Source: Sphingobacteriaceae bacterium (lineage in GTDB: Bacteria; Bacteroidota; Bacteroidia; B-17B0; Aurantibacillaceae). Taken from it: DNA of 64,000 nt. Within the stretch, counting starts at the first letter, position 1, and each line of letters opens with the position of its first letter. The stretch is taken from assembly GCA_016709575.1 (NCBI GenBank), contig JADJMM010000003.1, positions 324,998 to 388,997 on the forward strand. Reading direction: 5' to 3'. The position numbers and the translations under genes are program-made. The notes beneath the pieces were generated by a model. That model was not told the origin of the DNA. It did not search any database and saw nothing but the letters and a program-made list of their open reading frames with translations. Shown here piece by piece: positions 30,353 to 38,713 of this stretch.

Positions 30353-31081
30353 ATGCCCAAAAACAAAAAGGTAATATTTGAAGACCTTGGTTTAATGGAT
30401 TACAAAATTTGCTGGGATTACCAGGAAAATTTGTTTTCTAAAACTGTAGAACAAAAAATCTCCAATAGGAACAACAACACAGAACTTCCCACCAATAATT
30501 ATTTATTGTTTGTTGAACACCCTCACGTTTACACCTTAGGGAAAAGTGGTGATGAGAAAAATTTACTGGTTAACGAAAAAGCACTCGAAGAAAAAGAGGC
30601 TACCTACTATAAAATTAACCGCGGTGGAGATATAACGTACCACGGACCTGGGCAATTAGTAGCCTACCCTATTTTAGATTTAGATAATTTTTTTACCGAC
30701 ATTCATAAATATTTACGTCTGCTTGAAGAAACCATAATTTTAACTTTAGCTGAATACGGCATTAAAGGCGAAAGAAGCGAAGGCGAAACAGGCGTTTGGA
30801 TTGATATTAATAATCCTGCTAAAGCAAGAAAAATTTGTGCGCTTGGTGTTCGCTGCAGCAGATGGGTTACTATGCACGGTTGGGGATTTAATGTAAATGC
30901 GGATTTAAATTATTTCAATAATATTATTCCTTGCGGCATCGAAAATAAATCTGTTACCAGTTTAAATAAAGAACTTGGTATAAAGGAAGTGAACATGCCT
31001 GAAGTAAAAGAAAAATTAAAAAAACACTTCAGTGCACTTTTCGAGTGCCATATTGTTGAGGTTTCTGCCGTAAATAAATAA
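30353..31081 (+). CDS. lipB: Lipoyl(octanoyl) transferase LipB
   Basis: Transfers octanoyl groups from ACP to lipoyl domains of 2-oxoacid dehydrogenases. The motif NRGGDITYHGPGQLVAYPIL matches the family signature. The active-site Lys lies in ARKICALGVR, and the active-site Cys in IIPCGIENKSVTSL. ATG 30353 (MPKNKKVIFEDLG) gives 242 residues; an upstream in-frame ATG at 30281 would overlap the isomerase gene and adds a sequence with no family match. The serine hydrolase gene follows within 1 nt. Confidence 0.95.
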   Translation: MPKNKKVIFEDLGLMDYKICWDYQENLFSKTVEQKISNRNNNTELPTNNYLLFVEHPHVYTLGKSGDEKNLLVNEKALEEKEATYYKINRGGDITYHGPGQLVAYPILDLDNFFTDIHKYLRLLEETIILTLAEYGIKGERSEGETGVWIDINNPAKARKICALGVRCSRWVTMHGWGFNVNADLNYFNNIIPCGIENKSVTSLNKELGIKEVNMPEVKEKLKKHFSALFECHIVEVSAVNK

Positions 31082-31082
31082 G

Positions 31083-32249
31083 ATGCTGAAGAAAATTCTC
31101 AAATTCATTTCCTATTTCGCACTCTCCATAATTATAGTGGTGAATTTAGCTATTCTGCTTTCAGGCAGATTATACTTATACAAAGGACTTTGGAATACTT
31201 ATCTTTCCGCACGCGTTGGACCAAGCGCCACTGAATATTTAATTTTTGAAAACAGGAAGGTAGAAGCGCAAAATTCTTCTCCACTAATTAAATCCGAAAA
31301 ATATAATAAAGGAAAAATTCCTTCAGAAGTTGAAAGTATTTTAGATAATTACGATTCACATGCTTTTGTCATTATAAAAAATGACAGCTTACTTCACGAA
31401 CAACATTGGGACGGATACAGCGACACCTCACACACCAACTCATTCAGTATTTCAAAAACCTATTGTAGTATTTTATTGGGCTGTGCATTAAAAGATGGTT
31501 GCATAAAAAGTTTAGACCAGCCGGTTGGAGATTTTATTCCTGAATTTAGAATTGGTGATAAATCAAAAGTGACTTTAAGAAATTTAGCAACAATGACTTC
31601 AGGAATTGATTTTAATGAAAGTTATATTAATCCATTTGCTTATCCTGCAGAAGGATATTATGGCGATGATGTTTTAGCTGCATGCCTTCCTTATAACATG
31701 GGCGAAGAACCCGGAAAAATTTTCAGATACCTCAGCGGAAATTCAGCTTTGCTAGGAATTTGTATTTCAAAAGCAACAGGAAAACCTCTCTCACAATATT
31801 TAAGCGATCGTTTATGGAAAGATTTAGAATGTCAACAACCCGCTTGGTGGAGTTTAGATAAAAAAGACGGGCAAGAAAAAGGATTTTGTTGTTTGAATAG
31901 TAACGCAACCGATTTTGCAAGAATAGGAATGTTGTATTTGAATTTCGGCAAATGGAAAGGAAAACAAATTGTGGATTCAGATTATGTTGCAAACAGTATT
32001 ATTCCTTTTAATTGTAAAGAAGATGACGGCACTCCTAATAAAACTTACGGTTACAATTGGTGGATCACAGAATACAAAGGCGACAACATATTTTATGCGC
32101 GAGGAATTTTAGGGCAGTATGTTATTTGTGTTCCTGCAAAAAAATTAGTGATTGTAAAACTCGGAAGAACCCGAAGACCAAAAACAAGCGATGAGCATTG
32201 TCCTGAAGATGTATCGATGTGTATTGATGCAGCTACTGCAATGTATTAA
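31083..32249 (+). CDS. Beta-lactamase-family (class C-like) serine hydrolase
   Basis: Protein of 388 residues with an N-terminal membrane segment (FISYFALSIIIVVNLAILLS) anchoring a periplasmic domain. The SxxK nucleophile motif is SISK in SFSISKTYCSILLGCA. The Tyr motif region is FRYLSGNSALLG, and the third motif region is ARGILGQYVICVP. This is a penicillin-binding/esterase fold; true beta-lactamase activity is not implied. It is coupled to lipB and overlaps the convergent ferredoxin gene by 4 bp. The frame is intact. Confidence 0.88.
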   Translation: MLKKILKFISYFALSIIIVVNLAILLSGRLYLYKGLWNTYLSARVGPSATEYLIFENRKVEAQNSSPLIKSEKYNKGKIPSEVESILDNYDSHAFVIIKNDSLLHEQHWDGYSDTSHTNSFSISKTYCSILLGCALKDGCIKSLDQPVGDFIPEFRIGDKSKVTLRNLATMTSGIDFNESYINPFAYPAEGYYGDDVLAACLPYNMGEEPGKIFRYLSGNSALLGICISKATGKPLSQYLSDRLWKDLECQQPAWWSLDKKDGQEKGFCCLNSNATDFARIGMLYLNFGKWKGKQIVDSDYVANSIIPFNCKEDDGTPNKTYGYNWWITEYKGDNIFYARGILGQYVICVPAKKLVIVKLGRTRRPKTSDEHCPEDVSMCIDAATAMY

Positions 32250-32575
32250 CTCAAGCCATCACCCATAATCTTCACCACAATACCATCCATTTGTGAAGAT
32301 AATTTTAGCTGACAAGATAAACGCGATGTATCTGTAATATTTGGAAGAGTATCCAACATCGCGTATTCATCATTACTGATTTCATGTAAGTTCTCAAAAC
32401 CTTTTATAACCTCAACATGACAAGTAGCGCACAATGCCATACCTCCACAGGTAGCTAAAATATCGTATTCGTTCCCTTTTAAAAATTCCATTAAGCTTAA
32501 ACCCATATCGGTTGGAGCTTGCAATGATGTTAAGGTGTTGTCGGGGTTCTGAATATTGATTGTAATGTCTGTCAT
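32246..32575 (-). CDS. 2Fe-2S ferredoxin (adrenodoxin type)
   Basis: Electron carrier of 109 residues. The four cluster ligands are Cys43, Cys49 and Cys52 in ATCGGMALCATCHVEV and Cys88 in RLSCQLKL, the CX5CX2C...C spacing of adrenodoxin-type ferredoxins. The acidic segment EISNDEYAMLDTL is also typical. The frame is intact with an ATG start. It lies just downstream of the PPIase terminator. Its redox partner is unknown. Confidence 0.92.
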   Translation of the reverse strand: MTDITINIQNPDNTLTSLQAPTDMGLSLMEFLKGNEYDILATCGGMALCATCHVEVIKGFENLHEISNDEYAMLDTLPNITDTSRLSCQLKLSSQMDGIVVKIMGDGLS

Positions 32576-32596
32576 AAAAAAATTGTCTCAAAAAAA

Positions 32597-32636
32597 AGCC
32601 CCGCGCCCTTCGACTAGCTCAGGATGACGCAGGGCT
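32597..32636 (-). terminator. Terminator of the PPIase gene, containing a common dispersed motif
   Basis: The minus strand has an outer stem AGCCCTGCG/CGCGGGGCT followed by a run of T. The arm contains ATCCTGAGCTAGTCGAAGG, resembling a motif (ATCCTGAGC...GTCGAAGG) scattered through many bacterial genomes, so a mobile palindrome may have been captured as a terminator. Confidence 0.7.
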
Positions 32637-32652
32637 TTTAATTTAAAAAGTA

Positions 32653-34809
32653 TTATTCGAATTTAGCTCGGTGATCTTCGATTCCTGCTTTATCACGTAA
32701 TGCATTATACACTTCGTAATCAGAACGGCCACCCAACGCTTGTTCAAGCTGCATTTTCATTTGTTTATAATCTGTAGCAGGAGGTCCATCATCAATAGAA
32801 GCAACTGCAACAATAAACACACCATTATCACCAACAATTGGTTTAGAAACTGATCCCGGCTTCATAGCTGCTGCAGTTCCTACTAACGCATCTTCTCGTC
32901 CTAAAGTTCCAACATTAAATGCTGCGAAATTTAATTTTTCGCTAGTCTCAATTTTGATTCCCAGTTTAGTAGCAACGTCATCTAATTTAGTTGCGCCAGC
33001 TGCTTTAGTAGTAAACTCTTTCACAAACTCAGCTGCTTTTTTAGCCTGACGAGCTTTTACTGTTACTTCTTCTTTCACTTCCTCTAAAGGTAATGTTCCT
33101 TTTTCTCTAATACCTGTTAAATGAGCAACCACAAACTTATCTTTAAATTCAAATACTTGTGGTGATACCTCACCTTTAGCAGCAGCATAAACCCATTTCA
33201 CTAAATCTTTTGCACCTTCTAATCCAGGTAAAGACTTATCGTTCTCTTTTACATTTTCTGCTAATCGTTTGTTTAATTTTTGTTTCTCAATTGCTTTTTC
33301 AAATAAATCAGCTGTGTTATTTTGTCCGCCAAAATCACTTGCAGCTTTATAGTATTCTTTTGTTGTTTCAGGACTTGGTGCAATTAATTTAAAAATTTGT
33401 GCCACTGTGTAAGCAGTGTGTCTTGTTTTAGAAACGTCTAATACTTCTATAATATGATAACCAAATTGTGTAGGTACAATCGAAATATTTCCTACTGTTC
33501 CTTCTAAACCTGCATTTGTAAATTCTTTTACAAATCCTTTGTTCTCATCAAACCAACCGTAATCTCCGCCTTTATCAACTGAACCTAAGTCATCAGAAAT
33601 AGTTTTTACTAACGTATCAAAAGTTACTTTCTTTTCTTTTATCAAAGTTAATAAACTATCTGCAGTGCGTTTTGCAACCGGCGCCGGTACATCTTGATTT
33701 GTTCTTGGATTTTTTAATCCCACTAAAATATGACGAACACGAGCTGAGTCGGCAATAGATTTTATTTTCTCTAACTTGTAAATTTTAAAATAAGCACCTT
33801 CGTTATAAGGACCATAAACTGTTCCAGCCGGATCTGTATAAACAGAAGAATCGCGGATAATCATCGTTTGTTTATTCAAATCGCTGATGGTTACTTGTCC
33901 GCCTTCACTTTCCTGAGCAATATAAGCTGAATCTTCTTTTGCTGTTTTAGTTTTGAATTCGCTTGCAACACGTTGAGCATCTTTTTCCAAATCAATCATA
34001 TCTTGCTCGCTTGGCACTACATCAAAACTAACGTATTCAATACTACGTGTAGTTTCGTAGCTTTTGAATTCGTATTGGTGATCTTTATAATATTTTTGAA
34101 TATCATCATCGTTAACTTTAACAGCCGAATCAGAAACACTTGCATAACGCTTCATCACAAAGCCAACATTCATAGTTCTGTTTTGAACTATATAAACTTC
34201 TTTTGCTTCTGCATTAGTAACGTATAACCCTTTTTTAATTAGTGTTGCATACTTTTCTGCTAAACGTGATTCTGCAATTCCGGTTTCAAGATTCATCCAA
34301 AAACGTTCCGCTTCAGGATTCATACCATTAACCCATTGTTGTAATTTTATTAAATCTAAATTTCCATCAGGAGTTCCAACAACTTCATGAACACGACCTG
34401 TGTTTTTGTCGGTTAACTGTTGTAATACCATTTGATGTGGGTGCACCATCATCAAATCATACAATTCATCTTCAGAAACTGAAACACCAACTTTTTTATA
34501 CTCAGGCTTAACAATTTTTTCAGATATAAACTGGTTCCAAACGATATCATTAATTTGAGAACGCATGGCATCATCCACATTAGCATTTGGGTTATTTTGC
34601 ATAACCATATTGATTTGCTCATTTACCTTATTCGAATATTGAGTGTAATCAATATTATCGCCGGCAATTGTACCAACCGATGTGTTACCGGAACCAAATA
34701 GAGTACTACCCGATCCTAATAAACTTTCAAGAACAAAAATAGCTAAGGCTAAACCAACTAATCCTACCAATAAACCGGTACGGCTACGAATACTTTCTAA
34801 TACGCTCAT
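32653..34809 (-). CDS. Membrane-anchored peptidylprolyl isomerase/chaperone (PpiD/SurA-like)
   Basis: Periplasmic folding factor of 718 residues held by one N-terminal membrane segment (LLVGLVGLALAIFVLESLL). A SurA-N-like helical region (DDAMRSQINDIVWNQFI) precedes a parvulin PpiC domain (ARVRHILVG, DLGSVDKGGDYGWF, TQFGYHIIEVLDV), and a second PPIase-like region follows. The layout matches PpiD proteins of Bacteroidota. The frame is intact. A TATCTTTG box lies 22 nt upstream and a terminator follows the stop. It probably supports outer-membrane and secreted protein folding. Confidence 0.92.
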   Translation of the reverse strand: MSVLESIRSRTGLLVGLVGLALAIFVLESLLGSGSTLFGSGNTSVGTIAGDNIDYTQYSNKVNEQINMVMQNNPNANVDDAMRSQINDIVWNQFISEKIVKPEYKKVGVSVSEDELYDLMMVHPHQMVLQQLTDKNTGRVHEVVGTPDGNLDLIKLQQWVNGMNPEAERFWMNLETGIAESRLAEKYATLIKKGLYVTNAEAKEVYIVQNRTMNVGFVMKRYASVSDSAVKVNDDDIQKYYKDHQYEFKSYETTRSIEYVSFDVVPSEQDMIDLEKDAQRVASEFKTKTAKEDSAYIAQESEGGQVTISDLNKQTMIIRDSSVYTDPAGTVYGPYNEGAYFKIYKLEKIKSIADSARVRHILVGLKNPRTNQDVPAPVAKRTADSLLTLIKEKKVTFDTLVKTISDDLGSVDKGGDYGWFDENKGFVKEFTNAGLEGTVGNISIVPTQFGYHIIEVLDVSKTRHTAYTVAQIFKLIAPSPETTKEYYKAASDFGGQNNTADLFEKAIEKQKLNKRLAENVKENDKSLPGLEGAKDLVKWVYAAAKGEVSPQVFEFKDKFVVAHLTGIREKGTLPLEEVKEEVTVKARQAKKAAEFVKEFTTKAAGATKLDDVATKLGIKIETSEKLNFAAFNVGTLGREDALVGTAAAMKPGSVSKPIVGDNGVFIVAVASIDDGPPATDYKQMKMQLEQALGGRSDYEVYNALRDKAGIEDHRAKFE

Positions 34810-34831
34810 TTTATCAATTTTTGAAGAAGTG

Positions 34832-34839
34832 CAAAGATA
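34832..34839 (-). promoter_or_regulatory. -7 box TATCTTTG before the PPIase gene
   Basis: The minus strand reads TATCTTTG, a full consensus match, ending 22 nt before the ATG at 34809; predicted leader is about 15 nt. Confidence 0.45.
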
Positions 34840-34866
34840 AAAGAATTAGCGAAAAATGAGGGATTT

Positions 34867-35724
34867 TTAGCGAAAAACGACCAAAAATCTAGTTAAAGCT
34901 ATTACCCTCTGAGGTAAGGTGAAGAGCTTCGAAAGGTTTTTTGCCTCGGAGGTATAAAATTTCACCTGAGCTCTATCACGTTTTGGCTCTAAAAACAGTT
35001 TCTGGCCTATTTCAATTTTATCGCCACGTTTAATGTCGTTGAATTCCAATAATTTCTCTAACTCTATATTGAATTCAGAAGCGATTTTAAAGAAGGAATC
35101 GCCTTGTTTTGTGATAATAAATTTACCCCGGTTAAAACGGTACACTTCCCTAATATCCAAATCCGGCATTGCGATTTCCATTCCCGGAAACTCAGGTCTT
35201 TCAATTAATGGATGCTTGTCTAATTCATACAATTTATACTTCTCAATAATATCAATTAAACGTTTGGCGTATTTTGGATCCGTAGCATAACCCGCTTCTT
35301 TTAAACCTACACACCACGATTTATAATCTGTTACAGGAATGTCGAATAAAAATGAGTAGCGCGGACGGGTTTTTAAAAACATGCTGTGATCGGTATAGGA
35401 TTCTAAAACCGAAATATATTTTCTGAAGCACTCGTTTTCTTCCTCATCATCTTTTGCATAAGATTCGCCACACCATTCTTTTTTACATTTAATACCAAAA
35501 TGATTATTGGCATTTTTGGCAAGTTCACTGTTTCCGTTAGCACTCTCAAACATAGCTTGCGCTAAAACAATACTAGCGGGAATTTTGTTTAAACACATTT
35601 CCTTTACAGCATCCTCCTTAAAACTTTCGATATAATCTTTCGCAGTTAATTTTTGAGAAAGTCCATTTACATGGAAAAACCAAACCAGAATAAATAAAGA
35701 AATTATATGGGATTTAAATTTCAA
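34867..35724 (-). CDS. Glucosaminidase (GH73) with LysM domain
   Basis: Peptidoglycan hydrolase of 285 residues with a signal peptide. The GH73 domain shows IPASIVLAQAMFESANGNSE with the catalytic Glu, NNHFGIKCKKEWCGES, FRKYISVLESYTDHSMFL and GYATDPKYAKRLIDIIEKY. A LysM-like domain follows (ITKQGDSFFKIASEFNIEL). The start is TTG (MKFKSHIISLF), 4 nt after the alkD gene, with no better ATG. The last ~25 residues look unlike the family; a 1-base shift in an A6 run near 34935 would give a different, shorter tail, so the C-terminus is uncertain. Confidence 0.85.
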   Translation of the reverse strand: MKFKSHIISLFILVWFFHVNGLSQKLTAKDYIESFKEDAVKEMCLNKIPASIVLAQAMFESANGNSELAKNANNHFGIKCKKEWCGESYAKDDEEENECFRKYISVLESYTDHSMFLKTRPRYSFLFDIPVTDYKSWCVGLKEAGYATDPKYAKRLIDIIEKYKLYELDKHPLIERPEFPGMEIAMPDLDIREVYRFNRGKFIITKQGDSFFKIASEFNIELEKLLEFNDIKRGDKIEIGQKLFLEPKRDRAQVKFYTSEAKNLSKLFTLPQRVIALTRFLVVFR

Positions 35725-35728
35725 GCGC

Positions 35729-36493
35729 TTATTTATTTTTAGCTCTATGAGCTTTACGTTTTTGTTTTAAAATAGTTTTTTCTTTTTCCGACATTTTTTC
35801 AATGGCTGCAGTGAATGCTACAGGCGAAACTTTATGAAAATTGTCAGACACAAATTTATACGTTAAATCGGGATAAACGTTGTAAGATTCGCGTAAAGTC
35901 CAACCTAAACCCTTCTGCACATAATATTCTTGGGCCTGTAACTGCGTTGAAACCAGTGAAATAATGGTTTTGAACGGGAGGTGTTGATTTTTTGTTCTGC
36001 TATAATAAAGTAGAGCCACCATGGACTGTCGCCTTAACCAAGGATTCTTATGTTTATTCCACTTTTTTAAAGTCTCCAAAAAGCTTCGCTAAACTCTTCC
36101 ATTTCTAAAAAACGGGTGTACAATTTTGAAAGTGTGTCTGAATGCCCCCAATTATCTACATGATTTACCCAAGGTAACATTGTTTTATATAATTTCTTCT
36201 TATCTGCTTTTTTAAAATTATATTCCGCTAAAAGTAAAGCCGCATTCTTTACTTCAAAAATATTGCTTTTTGTAAATGCTAAATCCATTACCTGAAATAA
36301 ATTACTTTCATCCAATTTGCAAATCATACAAACGTTTGGCTAGCTGTTGTTGAATAGAAGTGCCAACGCCTATCATTTTATGTTGTGTGCCCATGTAATT
36401 AGCAGCACTTTGTATTTGCTGTGCGCTTAATTTAGAAGCATTGTTAATTAAGCTCTGTTGTATGTGATTTATATATTTATTATTATTACTCAT
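35729..36493 (-). CDS. DNA alkylation repair protein, AlkD-like (two frameshifts)
   Basis: HEAT-repeat DNA glycosylase-like protein of about 254 residues that would excise alkylated bases. The N-terminus MSNNNKYINHIQQSLINNAS continues through LAKRLYDLQ to SNLFQVMDLAF. The middle has PWVNHVDNWGHSDTLSKLYT, and the C-terminal part WLRRQSMVALLYYSR and YYVQKGLGWTLRESYNVYP matches AlkD-like proteins. Breaks lie near 36315 and 36075; at the latter one extra T restores SEAFLETLKKWNKH. It shares a 31-bp gap with the divergent prolyl oligopeptidase gene. Confidence 0.82.
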
Positions 36494-36505
36494 AATTACT
36501 AAGCA

Positions 36506-36513
36506 CAAATTTA
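36506..36513 (-). promoter_or_regulatory. -7 box TAAATTTG before the alkD-like gene
   Basis: The minus strand reads TAAATTTG, a full consensus match, ending 12 nt before ATG 36493 and lying within the 31-bp divergent gap. Confidence 0.45.
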
Positions 36514-36524
36514 AAAAATTTACA

Positions 36525-38636
36525 ATGCGAAAACTCTTATTCCTTTTTTTAGCCGGCAGCTTAACTATTTCAGCACAAGACATTGTCAACTTTTCATATC
36601 CCGTTACTAAAAAAGTAAAGCAAACGGACGATTACTTTGGAAAAAAAGTAGAAGACCCTTACCGTTGGTTGGAAGATGATAATAGTGAAGAGACTAAAAA
36701 ATGGGTGACTGAAGAAAATAAAGTAACCAATGCCTATTTAAGTACAATTCCATTTCGTGATAAAATAAAAAGCAGATTAAAAGAATTATGGGATTATAAT
36801 AAACAAACGCCTGCATTTAAAAGAGGCGATCGCTTTTTCTGGTATCAGAATAATGGTTTACAAAATCAAAGTGTGTTGTATACACAAAAAGATACCTGTT
36901 GTGATAAAGGCGAAATTTTATTAGACCCAAATACTTTATCGAATGATGGTACTACTTCTTTAAATTCTATTTCCATTTCAAAAAACTCGCAGCATTTAGC
37001 TTATGGCATTTCAAAAGCCGGAAGTGATTGGGTGGAAATTCATGTAATGGATATCTCAAAAAAAACAGATCTGCCGGATGTAATTAAATGGGTGAAATTT
37101 TCGGGTATTGCCTGGAAAGGAAATGGATTTTATTACAGCAGATACGATGAACCAAAAACAGGAACTTACACTTCAAAAAACGAATATCACAAAGTGTTCT
37201 TTCACACCGTTGGAACAACACAGGATAAAGATGTATTAATTTATGAAAGCAAAGAGCATCCTAATTGGAATTTCGGTGTACAAACCACGCACGACGAACG
37301 TTTTTTAATTTTATATACCAGTGAAAGCACAAGCGGAGAAATGGTAATGGTGAAAGATCTTTCGAAAGGGAATAGTGAATTTGTAATGATAAGCCAAACC
37401 TTTCAATACGATTTTCAGGTAGTAGAAAATATTGGTTCTAATTTATTTGTCCGTACCAACTGGCTCGCCCCAAAATATAAATTAGTGAAAATTGATATGA
37501 ACAAGCCTCAGGGCGATAGCTGGAAAGATGTATTGGGAGAAAAAGCAGATTTATTAGAAAGCGTTGCATTCTGCAATAATAAAATTTTAGGAAATTATTT
37601 AAAAGATGTTTCTTCCCATTTATATTTATTCAAACTCGATGGCACTTTTGAAAAAGAAATTCCCTTACCCGATTATTGTAAATTAAATGAATTGCACGCT
37701 GAGCGTCCATCTAAATTTTTTACCTATTCCGTTGTTCAATTTACTTCGCCATCGAAAAACTACATTCATACTTTTACCAAAGAAGGAAGAGATACAAGTA
37801 TGTTAACCTTTAAGCCAAAAATTGATTTTAAATCGGAGGAATACACAACAGAACAAGTTTTTTACGAGAGCAAAGACGGAACTAAAATTCCGATGTTTAT
37901 CACTTACAAAAAAGGAATGGTAAAAAATATGAACAACCCTTGCTTTTTATATGGTTATGGTGGATTTAATATTTCGGTAACGCCCGCTTTCAGTGCAAGC
38001 AATGCTGTATTTTTGGAAGCTGGTGGAATTTACGCCGTAGCCAATATGCGCGGCGGCGGTGAGTATGGAGAAGATTGGCACAAAGCAGGAACAAAATGCA
38101 GAAAACAAAATGTGTTTGACGATTTTATTTTTGCTGCGAAATGGTTAGTGGCAAATCGATATACCAATCACAACAAATTAGCAATACACGGAAGAAGTAA
38201 TGGTGGTTTATTAATTGGTGCGGTGATGACGCAAGAACCTACTCTTGCAAAAGTAGCACTTCCTACAGTTGGGGTTTTAGATATGTTACGCTTTCATAAG
38301 TTTACAATTGGTCGCGCTTGGAGTGTTGATTATGGTAACAGCGAAACCAAAGAAGAATTTGAATGTTTGATAAAATATTCACCATTACACAATTTGAAAA
38401 AGGGTGCTTATCCTGCTACGATGATTTTAACAGGCGATCACGACGACCGAGTTGTGCCTGCGCATTCGTTTAAATTTGCAGCTACTTTACAGGAAAATAC
38501 TGATGGCACAAATCCAGCTTTAATCCGTATTGATGTGAATGCAGGACATGGTGCAGGTAAACCAACATCAAAACAAATTGATGAATTTGGTGATATGTGG
38601 AGCTTTGTGTTTTATAATTTTAACATGAATTATTAA
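36525..38636 (+). CDS. Prolyl oligopeptidase family serine peptidase (S9A)
   Basis: Secreted or periplasmic peptidase of 703 residues cutting after proline in short peptides. A signal peptide (MRKLLFLFLAGSLTISAQ) is followed by the N-terminal segment VEDPYRWLEDDNSEETKKWV, a seven-bladed propeller, and a C-terminal hydrolase. The catalytic triad is Ser in IHGRSNGGLLIGA, Asp in GDHDDRVVPAHS and His in VNAGHGAGKP. The RGGGEYGEDWH motif is also present. The frame is intact. Confidence 0.95.
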   Translation: MRKLLFLFLAGSLTISAQDIVNFSYPVTKKVKQTDDYFGKKVEDPYRWLEDDNSEETKKWVTEENKVTNAYLSTIPFRDKIKSRLKELWDYNKQTPAFKRGDRFFWYQNNGLQNQSVLYTQKDTCCDKGEILLDPNTLSNDGTTSLNSISISKNSQHLAYGISKAGSDWVEIHVMDISKKTDLPDVIKWVKFSGIAWKGNGFYYSRYDEPKTGTYTSKNEYHKVFFHTVGTTQDKDVLIYESKEHPNWNFGVQTTHDERFLILYTSESTSGEMVMVKDLSKGNSEFVMISQTFQYDFQVVENIGSNLFVRTNWLAPKYKLVKIDMNKPQGDSWKDVLGEKADLLESVAFCNNKILGNYLKDVSSHLYLFKLDGTFEKEIPLPDYCKLNELHAERPSKFFTYSVVQFTSPSKNYIHTFTKEGRDTSMLTFKPKIDFKSEEYTTEQVFYESKDGTKIPMFITYKKGMVKNMNNPCFLYGYGGFNISVTPAFSASNAVFLEAGGIYAVANMRGGGEYGEDWHKAGTKCRKQNVFDDFIFAAKWLVANRYTNHNKLAIHGRSNGGLLIGAVMTQEPTLAKVALPTVGVLDMLRFHKFTIGRAWSVDYGNSETKEEFECLIKYSPLHNLKKGAYPATMILTGDHDDRVVPAHSFKFAATLQENTDGTNPALIRIDVNAGHGAGKPTSKQIDEFGDMWSFVFYNFNMNY

Positions 38637-38713
38637 GCTTTGGGCGAATTCTTTTTTAGAGGTTGTTTTTACGGATTTTATTCTGTAATTTCATTACTCT
38701 AAAATTCAGCCTC

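Noticed and set aside
36308..36589. Longer N-terminal extension of the alkD-like gene to 36589
   Set aside because: It would overlap the divergent prolyl oligopeptidase start. The ATG at 36493 (MSNNNKYI) with a -7 box 12 nt upstream is a better start.
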